A DNA stretch of 64,000 nucleotides from Tomocerus qinae (lineage: Eukaryota > Arthropoda > Collembola > Entomobryomorpha > Tomoceridae). The position numbers were made by a program, and so were the translations under genes. The notes below the pieces were generated by a model. It saw nothing but the letters and a program-made list of their open reading frames with translations, was not told the origin of the DNA and searched no databases. The DNA is taken from the NCBI GenBank assembly GCA_020055645.1, contig CM034548.1, positions 42,090,296 through 42,154,295 on the forward strand. Reading direction: 5' to 3'. Of the stretch, positions 44,300 to 56,637 are shown piece by piece (positions within the stretch are counted from its first letter, which is position 1; every line of letters starts with the position of its first letter).

Positions 44300-45078
44300 G
44301 ATAATAATTAATTTCTTCAGTCCCAAATTGTCAGTGCTTCGAAGACAGAAGATACAGTTCTTCATTAAGCAGACTCTTGAAAATCAAACTTTGGGATATG
44401 GAGCTCTTGGAAGTGACAGTTGGATTAATGGAATGGTGAAATTTTTGGATGCCCCAACGATCATTGCAGATGTGGTAACTCGCTGGTTGAACAATGAACC
44501 TTCACTAATTGAGGTAAAAATTCTTTCCCTTTCTATCAAGTCATTTTCTGAAGTTATATAGACCATCTTGATTTAGAAAAGTTCGATTTTTTAAATTGAT
44601 AGTTATGTTATGCTTATAGGCTTCTCCTTCTCCATATCGCGTTGTTACCACATCATCCGCAGCATACGCAGCATACTTTTTCAAGTCTGAAGATATGCAA
44701 ACATTTGTTCAAGGAAATGACCCAAAATGTTTCAAATTAAGAATCTCCAATCGTATTGTGGCCTATTTGAGGTCGAGTTTGATCTGGTTGAAAATGAAAT
44801 GCAACAGTTCGAAGCATGAACGCGACGTGGACCTCTTGAATCAGAAGATTATGCGTTGGTCAGAGCGAGTGATAGTGTTCCAGGATGAAATAGAAACTTT
44901 GGATGAACAAACACTAGAGTCCATTCGCTTTTGGTTCCGCCTACGAAAAAATCCTAAAAGACCTACTCTATTAGATTTTGATGAAAGTGAAAGAGTTCGA
45001 CATAAACATTTGGATCTGTCACCCCTAATTGAAATTAATAATTACGATGAGAAATCCGTCAAATTCTTGGGCTTATAA
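44300..45078 (+). pseudogene. Chimeric fragment C: unknown exon spliced to SMYD exon 4
   Basis: An exon-like segment 44,318-44,513 (RRQKIQFFIKQTLENQTLG, ALGSDSWINGMVKFLDAP) ends at a GTAAAAAT donor. A 'tgcttatag' acceptor near 44,620 leads in phase to ASPSPYRVVTTSSA and then to SMYD exon 4 sequence (AAYFFKSEDMQTFVQGNDP to KSVKFLGL, stop 45,076-45,078). SMYD exons 1-3 are missing. An earlier possible exon with MSTVSSRIEDSGSDSK lies at 44,091. The 5' part is not SMYD and I do not recognise it. It keeps the long C-terminus that copies B and D lost. Confidence 0.55.
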
Positions 45079-47872
45079 AATCCACTAAACTAAAAATTTT
45101 TGCCCTGTATGATTTTTATAAAATGATAAAATGAATGACAAAATGGTATAAATCTGTCATTTGGTGACAAGTCACTTATTCAAATCAAGTGTTAATTTAT
45201 TATTACAAAATCAAGTTACATGTATCAACAGTGTGTCCCGGCTTCTAATTCGTAAATTCTATTCTAATTGTGTCATAATTTTTTGTAATGCATTGGTATT
45301 TATTAATTAAATGGTGTTTAAAAAAACTGATAATTGGAAAGAAACATTTTCTTTGCGGCCTAAAAGTTAAATGTGCGGAACTTTTTATGTTGAACGGAGA
45401 AGTAGGAGGAGTTTATGGTAGTGAAAGGCTGCATGGGATCTAATCTCCAAGTCCACTAATCCTGCATCCGACCGACCCTGGAATTCTGGAACTGCAGCTT
45501 GGAACTGGAATGGATGAGTGGGGGAGGGGGCAGTGGCTATCAAGCACGGTTGCAAACTGTAAATTCACATCTGGAAACAGCAAATCCGAAGTCGAAGAAA
45601 CGGTTTCTAAATTTACATGACAAATGCTGATGAAAGGAGAGATGGCGACCACAGAGGATTGAGAGGGTGCTGGATGGTACCTTCATGCACTCGGGGATAA
45701 TAAAGACAAAGGCCTTAAGGTATTTACAACATGCAAACGAACTGTACAGTAATATTTCTGTTGCCTTCCCACCTCATGGGGACGGTAATTTGCATAAAAT
45801 TGAAGGAAGATCAAAGAAACCATATTGGAGCGTGGATATTAATTGGGGTCGATACGTATACTCTTACACAGTTGATTTGCATGTTGAGCTTGGGGCCATG
45901 AGGTCTCTTCTCCTTTGTCTCCATGCACTCCATTAGTGTAGTCAGTAGTCCACATTTTTACTATGAACGCCACTTTTCTTTTCTGAATAGACCTCGAAAA
46001 CAAATAGATTGAAAGATAAGAAGACAATGAAAGCCCTCGCTCGACTGGGCTCACCGAGGTATATGCATACCTATTGAAAGAGTGCACAGTGGGTCTAATC
46101 TATAAAAAAAAAGTGGCCATAACGGCGTAATGTAATGAGTAATGAGTAGGGACTATGCGATGGTTGAAGAGCATGAATTAAACATTGTAGAGTGGCACAC
46201 AAATAAATAAAGCACAAAACACTCAAAAATTAAAATTTATTTCGAAATCAATATTTTTAGAAATTATAAATTTGACCGCAAAGACCAGTTTACTTGGACG
46301 AGTTTACGTGACACCAATTTCATACTCCCCGTTGCCAATGGCAACGGAAACCAAGTAACTGCAAGGGTCAAAGGGGAATGTCGCCCCTTATGTGGTTGCA
46401 AAAAAAAGTTTTTCGAACATAAAATTATCTTATGTCATATCACCTTGACAATCTAAAATTTTACCTACCTTGGACGAATCAATCAATAATGAATAAATAA
46501 AAATGATATAAAATAGATTCCTCAAGATACAGATTTATTTACAACTTGGGCCTTAACTATTATAAAATTTACAGAAAAACAATAGTAGATAAAATAATCA
46601 TACATAAACTCCACGAGATAACGAGAAATAAATACTATCTGTATTTATTGTAGAGAGATGGAGGAGAGTGGATTAGAAGATGCTGACTAGTACGTTGAGG
46701 TCGATTTATAAAACAAAGCTAAGCATTCCCGATGAGAATTCATTATTGCTTTACTATGTTGATGATGAGTACGTATGCTTAGTAATATGAAAGGTTAAAA
46801 TGAGCGAGGCGCCTTTTATTAGCTTTTTCCCGCGTTATAAGTTAATGTGGTAAGAAGATTTATGTTAGATCGCGGAACATATTATATCTATGTATGTAAC
46901 TATGTGTGGTGGGGTGAAAAGCGGGAACAAATAAATGTTTGCGATTTTGATACAAATAAATATTTGTATATCCAACACGCATGATTATTGCATACCTAAT
47001 TTTTGAAATTGGGTCATGAATTCTGGGCTTCTGGGGGTTACTAGTACTAAACATTTACGCAAGGGCGTATCTAGAAATTGGTACTAGGGGACTAATTTTT
47101 AAAAATCAGTGTTGCATAAATCAAACAAATTAGAAAACCATATTAACCAAAACAAGATACCGTATTTATCGAATTAGCACCTCGGGAGAATTATAGTTTC
47201 ATGGCCACTTTTTGTCCAAGAAAAATCCATGCAGTTCCTCGGATGGGAAATTATTTCGAAACGGGGAATTATTGTTTCAAAGTCAATATTTATTAGATTA
47301 TCAATGCATTATTTTTAAAAAATTTAAAGTTTTATTAAAATGTAATTACTTTTTTTTCGTCAGAGGACAGTAATGCTTCCATAGGTTCCGTGATACGGAT
47401 AGGGGAACTATCTCGACGAGGGGAATTATATCGATAAATACGATATTTATGATTTTTACCGTTTTCACCGTAGAAAAACAATAAAATTATGATGTTTAAT
47501 CTTCTTTGACATAGAAATTCACTTCATCTGTAGATTTAAGGGGGTAACCTTATTATGATTTATCTGTCATCATCAGTCATATGCTTCTTAGCTAGCAGAC
47601 AGTTCATTGACTTTTTTTCTGTAATTGGAAGCAGACTTTATTGCTTTAAGTGACATACTTAAGTTTTAAAACAAAAAAGATTTACGGAGAAACTTAGGAT
47701 AAAACAAGGCATCAAGAGACATCAATATCTTCAAGAAAAATTCACATTATTATTATAAAATGAATGCATATTTACATGTACATCTACTTATCTACGAATT
47801 TGACTTCGGGTTAGTAATAGCATTTTTTTTTAAATCAAACCAAGTTTAATAGATAAGAATTTTAAAATTCAA
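45079..47872. other. No supported gene
   Basis: 3' flank repeat (45,160-45,530), sequence paralogous to 42,780-43,700, then AT-rich DNA. About 46,400-46,640 is an inverted copy of about 52,145-52,385. Short open frames lack motifs. Confidence 0.5.
46400..46640. repeat. Inverted dispersed repeat (partner at 52,145-52,385)
   Basis: Shared reverse-complement landmarks: 'ttttacctaccttggacg', 'acttgggccttaactatt' and 'cagaaaaacaatagtaga'. The pair brackets SMYD copy D and the NHL fragment and could promote inversion of that interval. Confidence 0.7.
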
Positions 47873-48459
47873 TAGAAGTAGCGGTGGTCGGTACAGGTAG
47901 GTGGAAGGTTAATTGTTCCAATGATATTTATAGGCCAAAATTAGATATAATAACACTTTTAAAGAATGAAAAGAATGTAATACCAAGCGTTTTTTTATAC
48001 CGAAAGAAAAACTGTGTATAGAATGTGAAATAACCGCCAATTTGGTATGTATGATGCGCACTGCACTGTTCGACGCGGACACAAGCAATCAGCAACGCCA
48101 AAGCAATGGGATTTTCCTAGTTGCTTTGTAGTTGCTTTGCTACCTGCTGTGCTGAGAGAGAGGCGAGCGAGGAAAGTGACGGACACAACGGAACACTTCG
48201 CACTGCACTGTCAACTGTCAACAAATGACAAGTTTGACACTAACTTGGAGTTAGTTTTGGAACAAAACTTGAGTATAATATATTGTTTACAAATACATTA
48301 TTGTTTCTTGATATTGAAAATACACAGTCAACAGTGAAACTAAACTCATCATTCATCAACTATAGCCAATCATTGTCATTAAAGTTTTGATCTGCCTACT
48401 TGTGTTCCGTGAATGATTTACTATTAGGTCTCATTCAATTGTCAATAACTATTTTCAAA
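47873..48459 (+). repeat. Duplicated 5' flank of SMYD copy D
   Basis: Paralog of 38,075-38,661. The sequence just before it (47,820-47,872) matches 37,178-37,228 but lacks the 846-base insertion present there. Confidence 0.75.
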
Positions 48460-50711
48460 ATGCTTAGCCGTTTTAGATGTGAACAAAGTGAAGATTTGGG
48501 ACGATATTTAGTATCTCAGAAGGACTTTGACAACGGGGATGTTATTTGGGAAGAGTCTCCATTGATTTCTGCGCCATGTCAACTGTTAGCGGTTTCAAAT
48601 TACGAAGACTGGATATTTACTTGCGTGGGCTGCTTCGGAAAAATAGAGAATGATGCAATGAAATGCCCTAAATGTCTTTGGCCTTGTTGCTCGGTCAATT
48701 GTTCAAAGGTAAAAATGACTATTGTTGATTGATGATTGTGATTAGTAGTTGATAACCACAATTAGTAGTTAATACCAATTAATTGTAATTTTTAACTTAT
48801 TACATATTGAGAAATTAAAATTGAATTATTTTGTACTGCAGAATAAAAAGCACAGAAATTATGAGTGCGACATCTTCTCCAGATTAGGCATTACAGCTGT
48901 CAGTGAAAACTTTTGGAAGTTATTGTCTCTTAGAATCGGTTTGTGCAAAGACGTGGAGCCTGTCAAATATGAAAAGTTTTTGAAACTTTGTTCTGAGTTT
49001 TATGAACCGGATGAAGATTTCCAGAAGGAATGTCAAGATGGTGCAAAGGAAATTTGGAAATTTTTGGCTCAAGACTGCGAAATGGATGTCTCACTGGACG
49101 AAGTCTCTCAACTATGGGCAAGACTTCGAATAAATGGATTCAAATTCCTTCTCGGCAATGATCATTTAACAGAGTTAGAATGAAAAACAAAAATAGTTAA
49201 TTATGCTCGAATAAGAAACTATATTTAGTAAAATCATTTATGTAGAAATTGTTTTGTGAATTATATAGACACGCCGGAATAGCCCTCTATTTCTACACCA
49301 GCCTACTGTCTAACTCATGCTGTCCTAATGTTGAGTTCACATTCGTCAAAAATGTGGACCAGAGTGGAGACGTGAATTGGAATATCCGCCTTTATGCAAG
49401 AAAGCCGATCAAAAAGGGCAGCATTTTGTCAATTGCTTATAATGCTAAACTATCCCAATATGGCACTGTCTCTCGACAAATCCGAATTCAAAAATCCCTA
49501 CATTTTATATGTAAATGCGAGCGTTGCCTGGACAAGACTGAAGGGGGAACATACTTCCAAGCATTAGTGTGCCCGAAATGTAAGATTAAGAAAGGCTATC
49601 TGCTGCAAATGAATCCCATTGAGATTTACAGCCCTTGGAAATGTGATAAATGCAATCACATGGAGGAAGCTCACGAAGCGAGAAAAATTACCGATTTGCT
49701 AAAGCCATTCCCGTACTCATTGCTTCGTAAGACAGGATCTGGCGCCCTTTCTTTGAAGTTGGCAGACACTTTTATTGTCAAACAGAAGCATCTTCTTCAT
49801 CTTAACCATTACCTTATGTTTCACTGCGCTTTATATTGGCTACTCGAAAGTGACTTCTCTCGTGATCTCATTTCCTCTAATGCCGTAGCTAAAAATCGTT
49901 TTATAAAGATTATGACGAGAGTGAAAAGATATCTTCCGTTGTGTGAGAATTTCACAGCATCTGATATTATCTGTAAGTTTTTTTTTCCTTTATTTATGTC
50001 CATACATGTCCATGTATGTTTATGACTGCTTCTCAAATTTTCCGACGCAATGTTTTCGATTCCACTACATCTTCTTCCTAATAAATTCCATTATAAAAGG
50101 AGGGATATTATACTTAGAATTAACTCCCACGCAGTCACACCTTACAGCTATATAGCTAATCATATCGATTACAAAATATTCTACAGTTCTTTAGCGTGAC
50201 TTTGCTTGTTGACCGTTGGCGTGAGACTGATTTACAGTCTTCATCATTTCATCAGTGTTTTAATTTTTGTATTCTAAATTTTAAATCTATCCTCGTTTGG
50301 CCTTATTTAGCTGTTTTTATACACCATAACCCAAAAGGAATTATTGTTTAAACGGTTTTCTATATTGCAGCCGAGATGCATTTGATGGTTGCAAAAACAT
50401 ACGCTGCATACTTTTTCAAGTCACCAGATATGAAAGTATGTGTTCAAGGAAATGACCCAACATATTTCAAATTAAGAGTGTGCAATCGTATTGTGACCTA
50501 TTTGAAGTCGAGTTTGATCTGGTTGAAAATGAAATGCGACAGTTCGACGTATGAACGTAACGTGTACCTCTTGAATCGGAAGATTAATCGTTGGTCAAAG
50601 CCAGTGCAAAAGTTTGAGAATGAAATACTAACTACAGAAGAACGTGCGCTCAAGTCCATTCGCTTTTTATTCCATCCAAAATTACGTTGCACAAGATGCA
50701 CAGTATTATAA
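48460..50711 (+). CDS. SMYD-like SET/MYND protein, copy D
   Basis: Exons 48,460-48,708, 48,842-49,173, 49,269-49,972 and 50,371-50,711 join in phase to 541 residues. MYND: CVGCFGK, CPKCLWPCCSVNCSK; SET core SNSCCPN, ILSIAYN; post-SET CKCERC; then CPKC and CDKC pairs. Exon 1 is two codons shorter than in A and B. The donor after exon 2 is GTTAGA, weaker than GTAAGG in A and B; reading through instead gives a stop three codons later, so correct splicing is not assured. The stop after CTVL truncates the same C-terminal segment as in copy B. Confidence 0.8.
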
Positions 50712-51264
50712 GGTTTTGATGAGAGTGAAGTAGTACGACATAAATATCTATCCCAATTGAAAATAATTATTCGAAACGTCACAAATCAGTATGTAGTGAC
50801 TGTCCCCATGTAAAACAAGTGTTAATTAATTATTATACAAAATTAAATTGCATGGATATATTTGTAATGTCCATATTTCTAATTCGAAAATTCTAAATTG
50901 CCATTAATTTGTAATGTAATGCATTTGTTAATAAAATATTGCTTAAAAAACTGATAATTAGAAAGAAATATTTTGTCTTCTGGCCTAAAGGTTCAATGTG
51001 CGATTTATAATATTATTATAGTATTACTCTCTATTCTCTATCTAGTAATGAAATTGTAATGGTAGACACAGCTCTAGTATTACTTGTCTAGTATCTATGT
51101 AGTTGGTTTAAATTATTTAAGAAAACGATAATTAGAAAGAACTTGTGGAATGAGACTTATAAATCATACCAATTTAATAAGATATTATTATATATTTATT
51201 GATATTATTAGTATATTTAGTTACTGTTTGTGTATGACGAGTTGATGAGATTATTTATTCTGGA
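50712..51264. other. 3' flank of copy D, no gene
   Basis: Diverged copy of the family's 3' flank ('ctgataattagaaagaa', 'gtattactctctattc'). No gene. Confidence 0.5.
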
Positions 51265-51289
51265 ATGGAACTAAATTATGTTTCATTAT

Positions 51290-52103
51290 TGCAGTTGGGG
51301 ATCTGTGATCGGGAGAAGCACGATGTTCTTATCTTCTGTCATGATGAAGAATTTGATTTCCAGTTCGGATCTCATGGGAGTGGTGATGGGGAGTTGAACC
51401 GTCCGATTGCGTTTGACTGTGCTGAAGATCGTCTTCTTGTGGTGGACAAGGACAACCATCAGATTCAAATCTTCACTTGCACTGGACAATTCATTTCCTC
51501 GTTCGGAGTCGTGAACATGGTAAATTCAGATTTCCATGGGATGTCACCGTTTCTAAGGATGGACAACTGATCGTGGTGGCTGACTCGAGAAATGCTAGGA
51601 TCCAGTTCTTCGACTCGACATTCATCCGTCAACACCGTGGAGAGTTCAGGTACCCGCTTCTGCCACAGATAACACAGGTGACTAACTTTTCATGTCTTTT
51701 TACTTATTTAATTGTCGTTTCTTGCTTACAAGAACCTACATAAATCTATTTTAACTATTTTTGTTGATTACAGGGAGCAGCGTGTTCGTGAAGGACTTGC
51801 ATCTTTAAGGTGGACATAAGGGAGGAGCGTACTTCTGGTGGACAACACTCTTCTTCATCTCCACTCGAAGTGCATATTTGTGGCAAACTTATCGTCTCCG
51901 ACTCAAGGACCATCTCGCTCCTTCAACTCGTCCTCTATTCTATCCGCTCTGTCGTTGCCAACCTCCTCGACCTCCACTCTGTTGGTAACCTCCTCGACAT
52001 CCACTCTGTTGGCAACCTCCTCGGCCTGCCTTTGCATATTTCCGTCATGCGTGCTGGATACCTCACCGTTCTCAACCTCAACGGACAAGTCACCATCTTC
52101 TAA
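51290..52103 (+). pseudogene. NHL-repeat fragment, TRIM71/LIN-41-Brat type
   Basis: NHL repeats form a beta-propeller that binds RNA in TRIM71/LIN-41 and Brat. After an acceptor at about 51,292 come FGSHGSGDGELNRPIAF, DRLLVVDKDNHQIQIF and, after a one-base frame change near 51,510, GKFRFPWDVTVSKDGQL and VVADSRNARIQFF. A likely intron (about 51,678-51,773) leads to further weakly similar sequence broken between frames (51,774-52,103). RING, B-box and coiled coil are absent. Looks like a duplicated, broken piece of a host gene. Confidence 0.65.
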
Positions 52104-52144
52104 TCCACTCTCATCCATCATTCTACAATCAATATAATTTAATT

Positions 52145-52385
52145 TCACGTTTTCTCATGGAGTTTATGTATGATTTTATCTATTGTTTTTCTGTAAATTT
52201 TATAATAGTTAAGGCCCAAGTTGTAAATAATGAGGAATCTATTTTATATCATTTTTATTTATTTTTTATTATTGATTGATTCGTCCAAGGTAGGTAAAAT
52301 TTTAGATTGTCAAGGTGATATGACACAAGATAATGGTATGTTCGAAAAACTTGCGATCAGGTTGCGATTGAATAAATTAATTCTA
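52145..52385. repeat. Inverted dispersed repeat (partner at 46,400-46,640)
   Basis: Reverse complement of the earlier copy, including 'cgtccaaggtaggtaaaa' and 'gattgtcaaggtgatatga'. Confidence 0.7.
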
Positions 52386-52439
52386 CATACCATACCATAT
52401 ACCTTTACTCATCAAACTTAAAGATATAAAGCGCTTTGA

Positions 52440-52580
52440 CCAAGACCAGTTTACATTTGGCAGTAGGACCAGTTGGTAATAACTAAGACCAGTTTACTAA
52501 CGCGGAAGGACCAGTCGGTAATTGACCAAGACCAGTTTACTTTATACCTAAAATACCAGTTTACTAGGACCAGTTTACAT
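52440..52580. repeat. Short motif repeat (accagtttac)
   Basis: 'gaccagtttac' or close variants recur at least five times at irregular spacing with 'aggaccagtyggtaat'. Two related motifs occur near 46,285. Non-coding. Confidence 0.6.
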
Positions 52581-52659
52581 AGAACCCCACCCACAATTCG
52601 GTTCTTCAAATGCTCTACATTCCCGCTCTTCTATTCCAGACCTCCTCTTCAGTAACTGC

Positions 52660-52960
52660 CAATATCCACACAAGATCGCTCGGCCAAAGCGCTAAAATAT
52701 TCACAACTATCACTCCATCTTCGAAAAGATCGAATGGCAAGGGCAAGGCATAGAAACTCATCTCTGCTTCTACAATGCAGCATCGCTCAACAATTGTCAG
52801 TTCAGGGTTACATGAATTAGATATTCGAGGGCCGGTCGGTGTACAGGATTAGTGGACTTGGAAGGACTGCATATCCGGGCCTATGCAGCCTTTCACTCCC
52901 AGAAATTTCCACCTTTTCTCCATTCAATATCATCGTAATTAGATAGAAAGGGCGCTTCTT
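52660..52960. repeat. SMYD 3'-flank repeat, further copy
   Basis: Shares 'tccatcttcgaaaagatc', 'cagcatcgctcaacaattgt' and 'aggattagtggacttgga' with 14,300-14,900. Confidence 0.65.
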
Positions 52961-52969
52961 CTTCGGGTC

Positions 52970-53095
52970 GAATAGAAAGCGAATGGACTCAGTGGTTGTT
53001 CTTCCGAAGTTTGTATTTCATTCTCGAACTCTTGCACTGGCACTGGCTTTGAAGGGCTGTGGCTAATTTCAATAGGATTCATTTACAAGGTACGG
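52970..53095 (-). pseudogene. Fused SMYD exon 4 and exon 3 scraps
   Basis: On the minus strand 53,050-52,970 reads as exon 4 sequence (QEFENEIQTSEEQ). It abuts, at about 53,052-53,085, a piece matching exon 3 of copy A (agggctgtg.ctaatttcaat). The order is not that of the gene, so this is a rearranged fragment with no function expected. Confidence 0.7.
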
Positions 53096-53950
53096 CAATG
53101 CTAATCATTTTGCATTTTCAGACGTCATTAGGGGGAGGGGTGTTCATAAACAGACGTTGGAAGACTATAGGAGGGAGGGGGTTTAAAAAGGGCCAAAAAT
53201 CGCAGACGTCATATGTGGATCGTCCCAAAAAAGGCTATGAATCAATTAACTGCCTGCTAGCTGAGCTTTTTAAAGCTAATTAAAAATTCTGCACATTATT
53301 ATTACCATAAAACTTTTATTCGACTGTCTTAACGGTTCTTTGCCAAAAAGGTAGATTTGACCATTTGTCGATCCATTGCAAATAAGACAGACTTGACAAT
53401 TTGTTGGTCCATTGCCAATAAGGCAGACTTGACAACCAAATGATCCTTTGTCATTCATTTGTCATTAAAGGCAGCTGATCATATTATATGTTAGGATTAT
53501 TCTTAGCAAGCAATCTGAAAATCACTAGAAAGGCGTCTTCCTATGAGGATCGTTACCCCGCATCTTGGTACCACTTTTTCAAAAGCAGCTCAAATGAATG
53601 TCTTGAATAAATGAGCCCGCAATGTCCATTGCCTCATCACTTTCGGAATTGCCTCATCCTGTGGTTCTCGGAGACTATGAAAGCTACATTCTTAAGGTAC
53701 TTCTTCGCATCGTTCGGGACACTCCAATTCCGCTGTGGCCGACTATGAGCCACTGTAGACTATAGTTCAGGATTCAAGCAAAACAAGTATCCTCCGAGTT
53801 CTCCAATGGCTCACGGTCAATACCACTTACGTTCGTGTCGCACTGATCGCTTATCATTTGCTATCAAACATTTCAATTTCCAATTCAGCTAGAGTTGGAA
53901 ATGATAGAATGGGAATGGAATTGGTGTGTGGTGTGAGTTGTTGTGATTAT
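53096..53950. other. No supported gene
   Basis: G-rich stretch near 53,130-53,190 and a two-to-three-unit repeat of about 36 bases at 53,353-53,450 ('ttgaca..ttgt.ggtccattg'). No gene. Confidence 0.5.
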
Positions 53951-54188
53951 CAGTGTTTCATTTTAGCCGGCTAAAAATGATTTTGACCAGCCAGCCGGCT
54001 AAAGTGGCTGAAATGGCTAGTGGCCAAAATAGCCAAAAATCATGGTTTTTTAAATTTACCGACAAATCAGGGATGATTTTCTCCGCCCCATTTGATTATT
54101 TTTGGCCTTTTTAGCCACTGGCTAACAAAGAATTTCAACCAGCCGGCCGGCCATTTTAACCAACCAGCCGGCTGGTCACCGAACACTG
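53951..54188. mobile_element. hAT-type MITE
   Basis: 238 bases with ends CAGTGTT...AACACTG, flanked by GTGATTAT and GTAATTAT (8-base duplication with one mismatch). The interior is built of 'agccggct' and 'ttggcc' inverted pieces. No coding. Confidence 0.75.
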
Positions 54189-54354
54189 GTAATTATGTGG
54201 TATAACTAGCCGGTCGCAGGATTCGCGATTCTAGGTCCTGTTACAATAACGCTATTGAATATTCTGGTGTCTGGGGCAATATTGTTCAATGGAAAGAATA
54301 AAATTGAAAAATATAATTTCAAAATGTTAATGTCATTTGTCTAAATTCCGTTTC

Positions 54355-54816
54355 CAGCTTTACTGTCCGAATTATCCCAAGGAGGTAATTTTCAAATCGA
54401 AACGGAAATAAATCTCGCTTCTCATTAGTCGATGCATTTTTGAAATATGATTTTCATAAAGCATTTATTACGTTTTTATTACTATTCGAATAGAAAGTTA
54501 ATTGTATTATTTCATAGGATTGAGTACGCAATGCAATTGTATTAAAGCTTATAGGATGAGAATGATGTAATGCTAAAATGTAAGTCTTTTTGTACAATTT
54601 ACGATGGTGGTAATGGTATTCATACATGCTAAAAAAGTTAGTCCGCATTTCTTTATAATAACATAAGTCTGTAATACAAAGTTCAGTATTTCAATAAATA
54701 TTTCCCCTGGGAATGCTTTATGAAAATCATATTTCAAAAATGCATCGACCAATGAGAAACGAGATTTATTTCCGTTTCGATTTGAAAATTATCTCCCTGG
54801 GATAATTCGGACAGTA
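54355..54816. mobile_element. Foldback element
   Basis: Arms of about 108 bases (54,355-54,462 and 54,708-54,816) are near-perfect reverse complements, including 'cgaaacggaaataaatctcg' against its inverse; 245-base AT-rich loop. Confidence 0.85.
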
Positions 54817-54824
54817 GTACTATA

Positions 54825-55415
54825 ATCAAGACTTCCTGTATTCTATTCTTATTATTTCATAATAAGAGAATCAAGAGTCGGAGTCAAATTGAAAATCACC
54901 TTATCTACTAGCTAATTTTAATCTAAAATCCCTCCCCTTCCCCTTAGGATAAAACTGTACCTGTAGGTACCAAAGGCATCAATTCGATGTATTATCATAC
55001 TTTGGAGTTTGGAGGTGTGCCAATTTATGCGAAGAGGTTGTTGAGGGGATAATGGAGTGAGGTGCTTAAATTCCAACTCCAACCCGACCACAGACTATAT
55101 AATATGATTTTTATTGTTATTATGCAAAGACAAACCCAATGTTGACAGGTTGACACTGCCACGGACACTTCAATACACAAGATGTTCGATCTCAGGAGTT
55201 GAACGACGATCCTCTAGTAATCTCCTCAACAAACATTTAGCATAAATTGGCACACCGAGGTATGATAAAATACACCGAATTGATACCCTTTGTAAATATA
55301 GTTTTAAGTTTTATGCTAAGGAGAAGGGGCATTTAGCTAAGGTGATTTTCAAAAAATTTTACTCCGACTCTTGATTCTCTTATGAAATAATAAGAATAAC
55401 ACAGGAAGCATTGAT
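54825..55415. mobile_element. Foldback element, diverged
   Basis: Outer ends 'cttcctgt.ttctattcttattatttcat' and their inverse near 55,380-55,410, with inner matches ('ggtgtgccaatttatgc' against 'gcataaattggcacacc'). More diverged than the neighbouring foldback. Confidence 0.7.
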
Positions 55416-55792
55416 TACGTATTACTACAAAAGTATTGACTAAATGTGTCAAAATTTAAATTTCCCTCGCAAGAAATAACCTTTGGCCTGGTTGTGGTTT
55501 GTATTGTGTGTTATTTTAGGAATGGGAGTTGTAATGTAAAATGACGGCTGTGAGTGAGTGAGGATGAGGATAGACAACAAACTTCAATAAGAAACACATT
55601 TTCATATTGTCCCACTCACAATCCTACGTTATTGTAACGGTTACACTAGTGTGGCACCTATGTACGGATGGTCGAACTGGCAGGGGTAGTCAGTTGTACT
55701 AAATTACATGCAAAATTTTTCGAAATTTATTTGCAGTGGATCTCCAGTTCTACTATAGCCACAGTCTTAATGAAGGGCTCAAAAAAAAGAGA

Positions 55793-55936
55793 ATATCTTA
55801 ACTTGGTTACTCATCGAGGAAAAATTTCAAATTTTTTTTTGTGGTAGCCGTACTGATGTCCATTGCAAATACTTTCATAATTTTTTATAGAAATAAAATT
55901 TTGAATTTTTTCCTCGATGAGTAACCAAGTTAGAAA
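55793..55936. repeat. Inverted repeat
   Basis: aacttggttactcatcgagg near 55,800 pairs with its inverse near 55,910-55,930; about 43-base arms, 60-base loop. Confidence 0.8.
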
Positions 55937-56041
55937 GTCCTCTTTTTTTTAAGCCATTACTTGTCTTCGTAGCTATCGTAGAATTTTGTATCCATCGACA
56001 CAAAGTTGAGCACAATATTTATATGCTTGTGGAACGTTCTT

Positions 56042-56281
56042 AAGAAACAAAATCCTCCTGCAGAAAACACAAATCGACAACTGAAGATCAACGACATCTG
56101 CCCAGAAGTGAAGGTGGAAGATCGAAAAATAAGGGAGGAAGACCGACTAGTACAGGAATTTCACTGCAATCAAATGAATATTGAAGATGCCAATCAGGAA
56201 ATGCAACCTGATGTTAACCAACAAATTCTACGGGAGGACTTTGACCAACATGCTCAGCCTCAGGCACGTATACAGAACTGA
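56042..56281 (+). CDS. Possible isolated exon, unknown
   Basis: Open frame after an 'gttcttaag' acceptor-like site, ending in TGA at 56,281. Hydrophilic, Glu/Gln/Asp-rich (VEDRKIREEDRLVQEF, NQEMQPDVNQQI). Composition looks coding, but no start, partner exon or family is found. Confidence 0.25.
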   Translation, partial: KKQNPPAENTNRQLKINDICPEVKVEDRKIREEDRLVQEFHCNQMNIEDANQEMQPDVNQQILREDFDQHAQPQARIQN

Positions 56282-56637
56282 GTTTCGAGGGGGCTAACAT
56301 TTCCAATAGAAATTTTAATGATGTATATTCGCGCGTAACGCGAAAATATTTGGCGATTTTTGATGAAATGAGTCAAAAATAACCTAAAAATAGCAAATAA
56401 TTCCTCGAAATATTTTTCCATTATTTTTTTTAATCTATTCTATTTAATAGCAGTGTGGCAAGAAAAAGTGACAACCTACATAGAACGATAGTTAAAAATA
56501 TTTTGAGTATGTTACAAAAGCAATGAATCTAATTCCAATCATACAAAGCCAATGAAGTGTCTGTTAGCTAAGAAACATGTAAAACAAGTAAAATAAATGC
56601 CCAAAAATATACTATAGAAGTACAAAAATCCGGTGTT

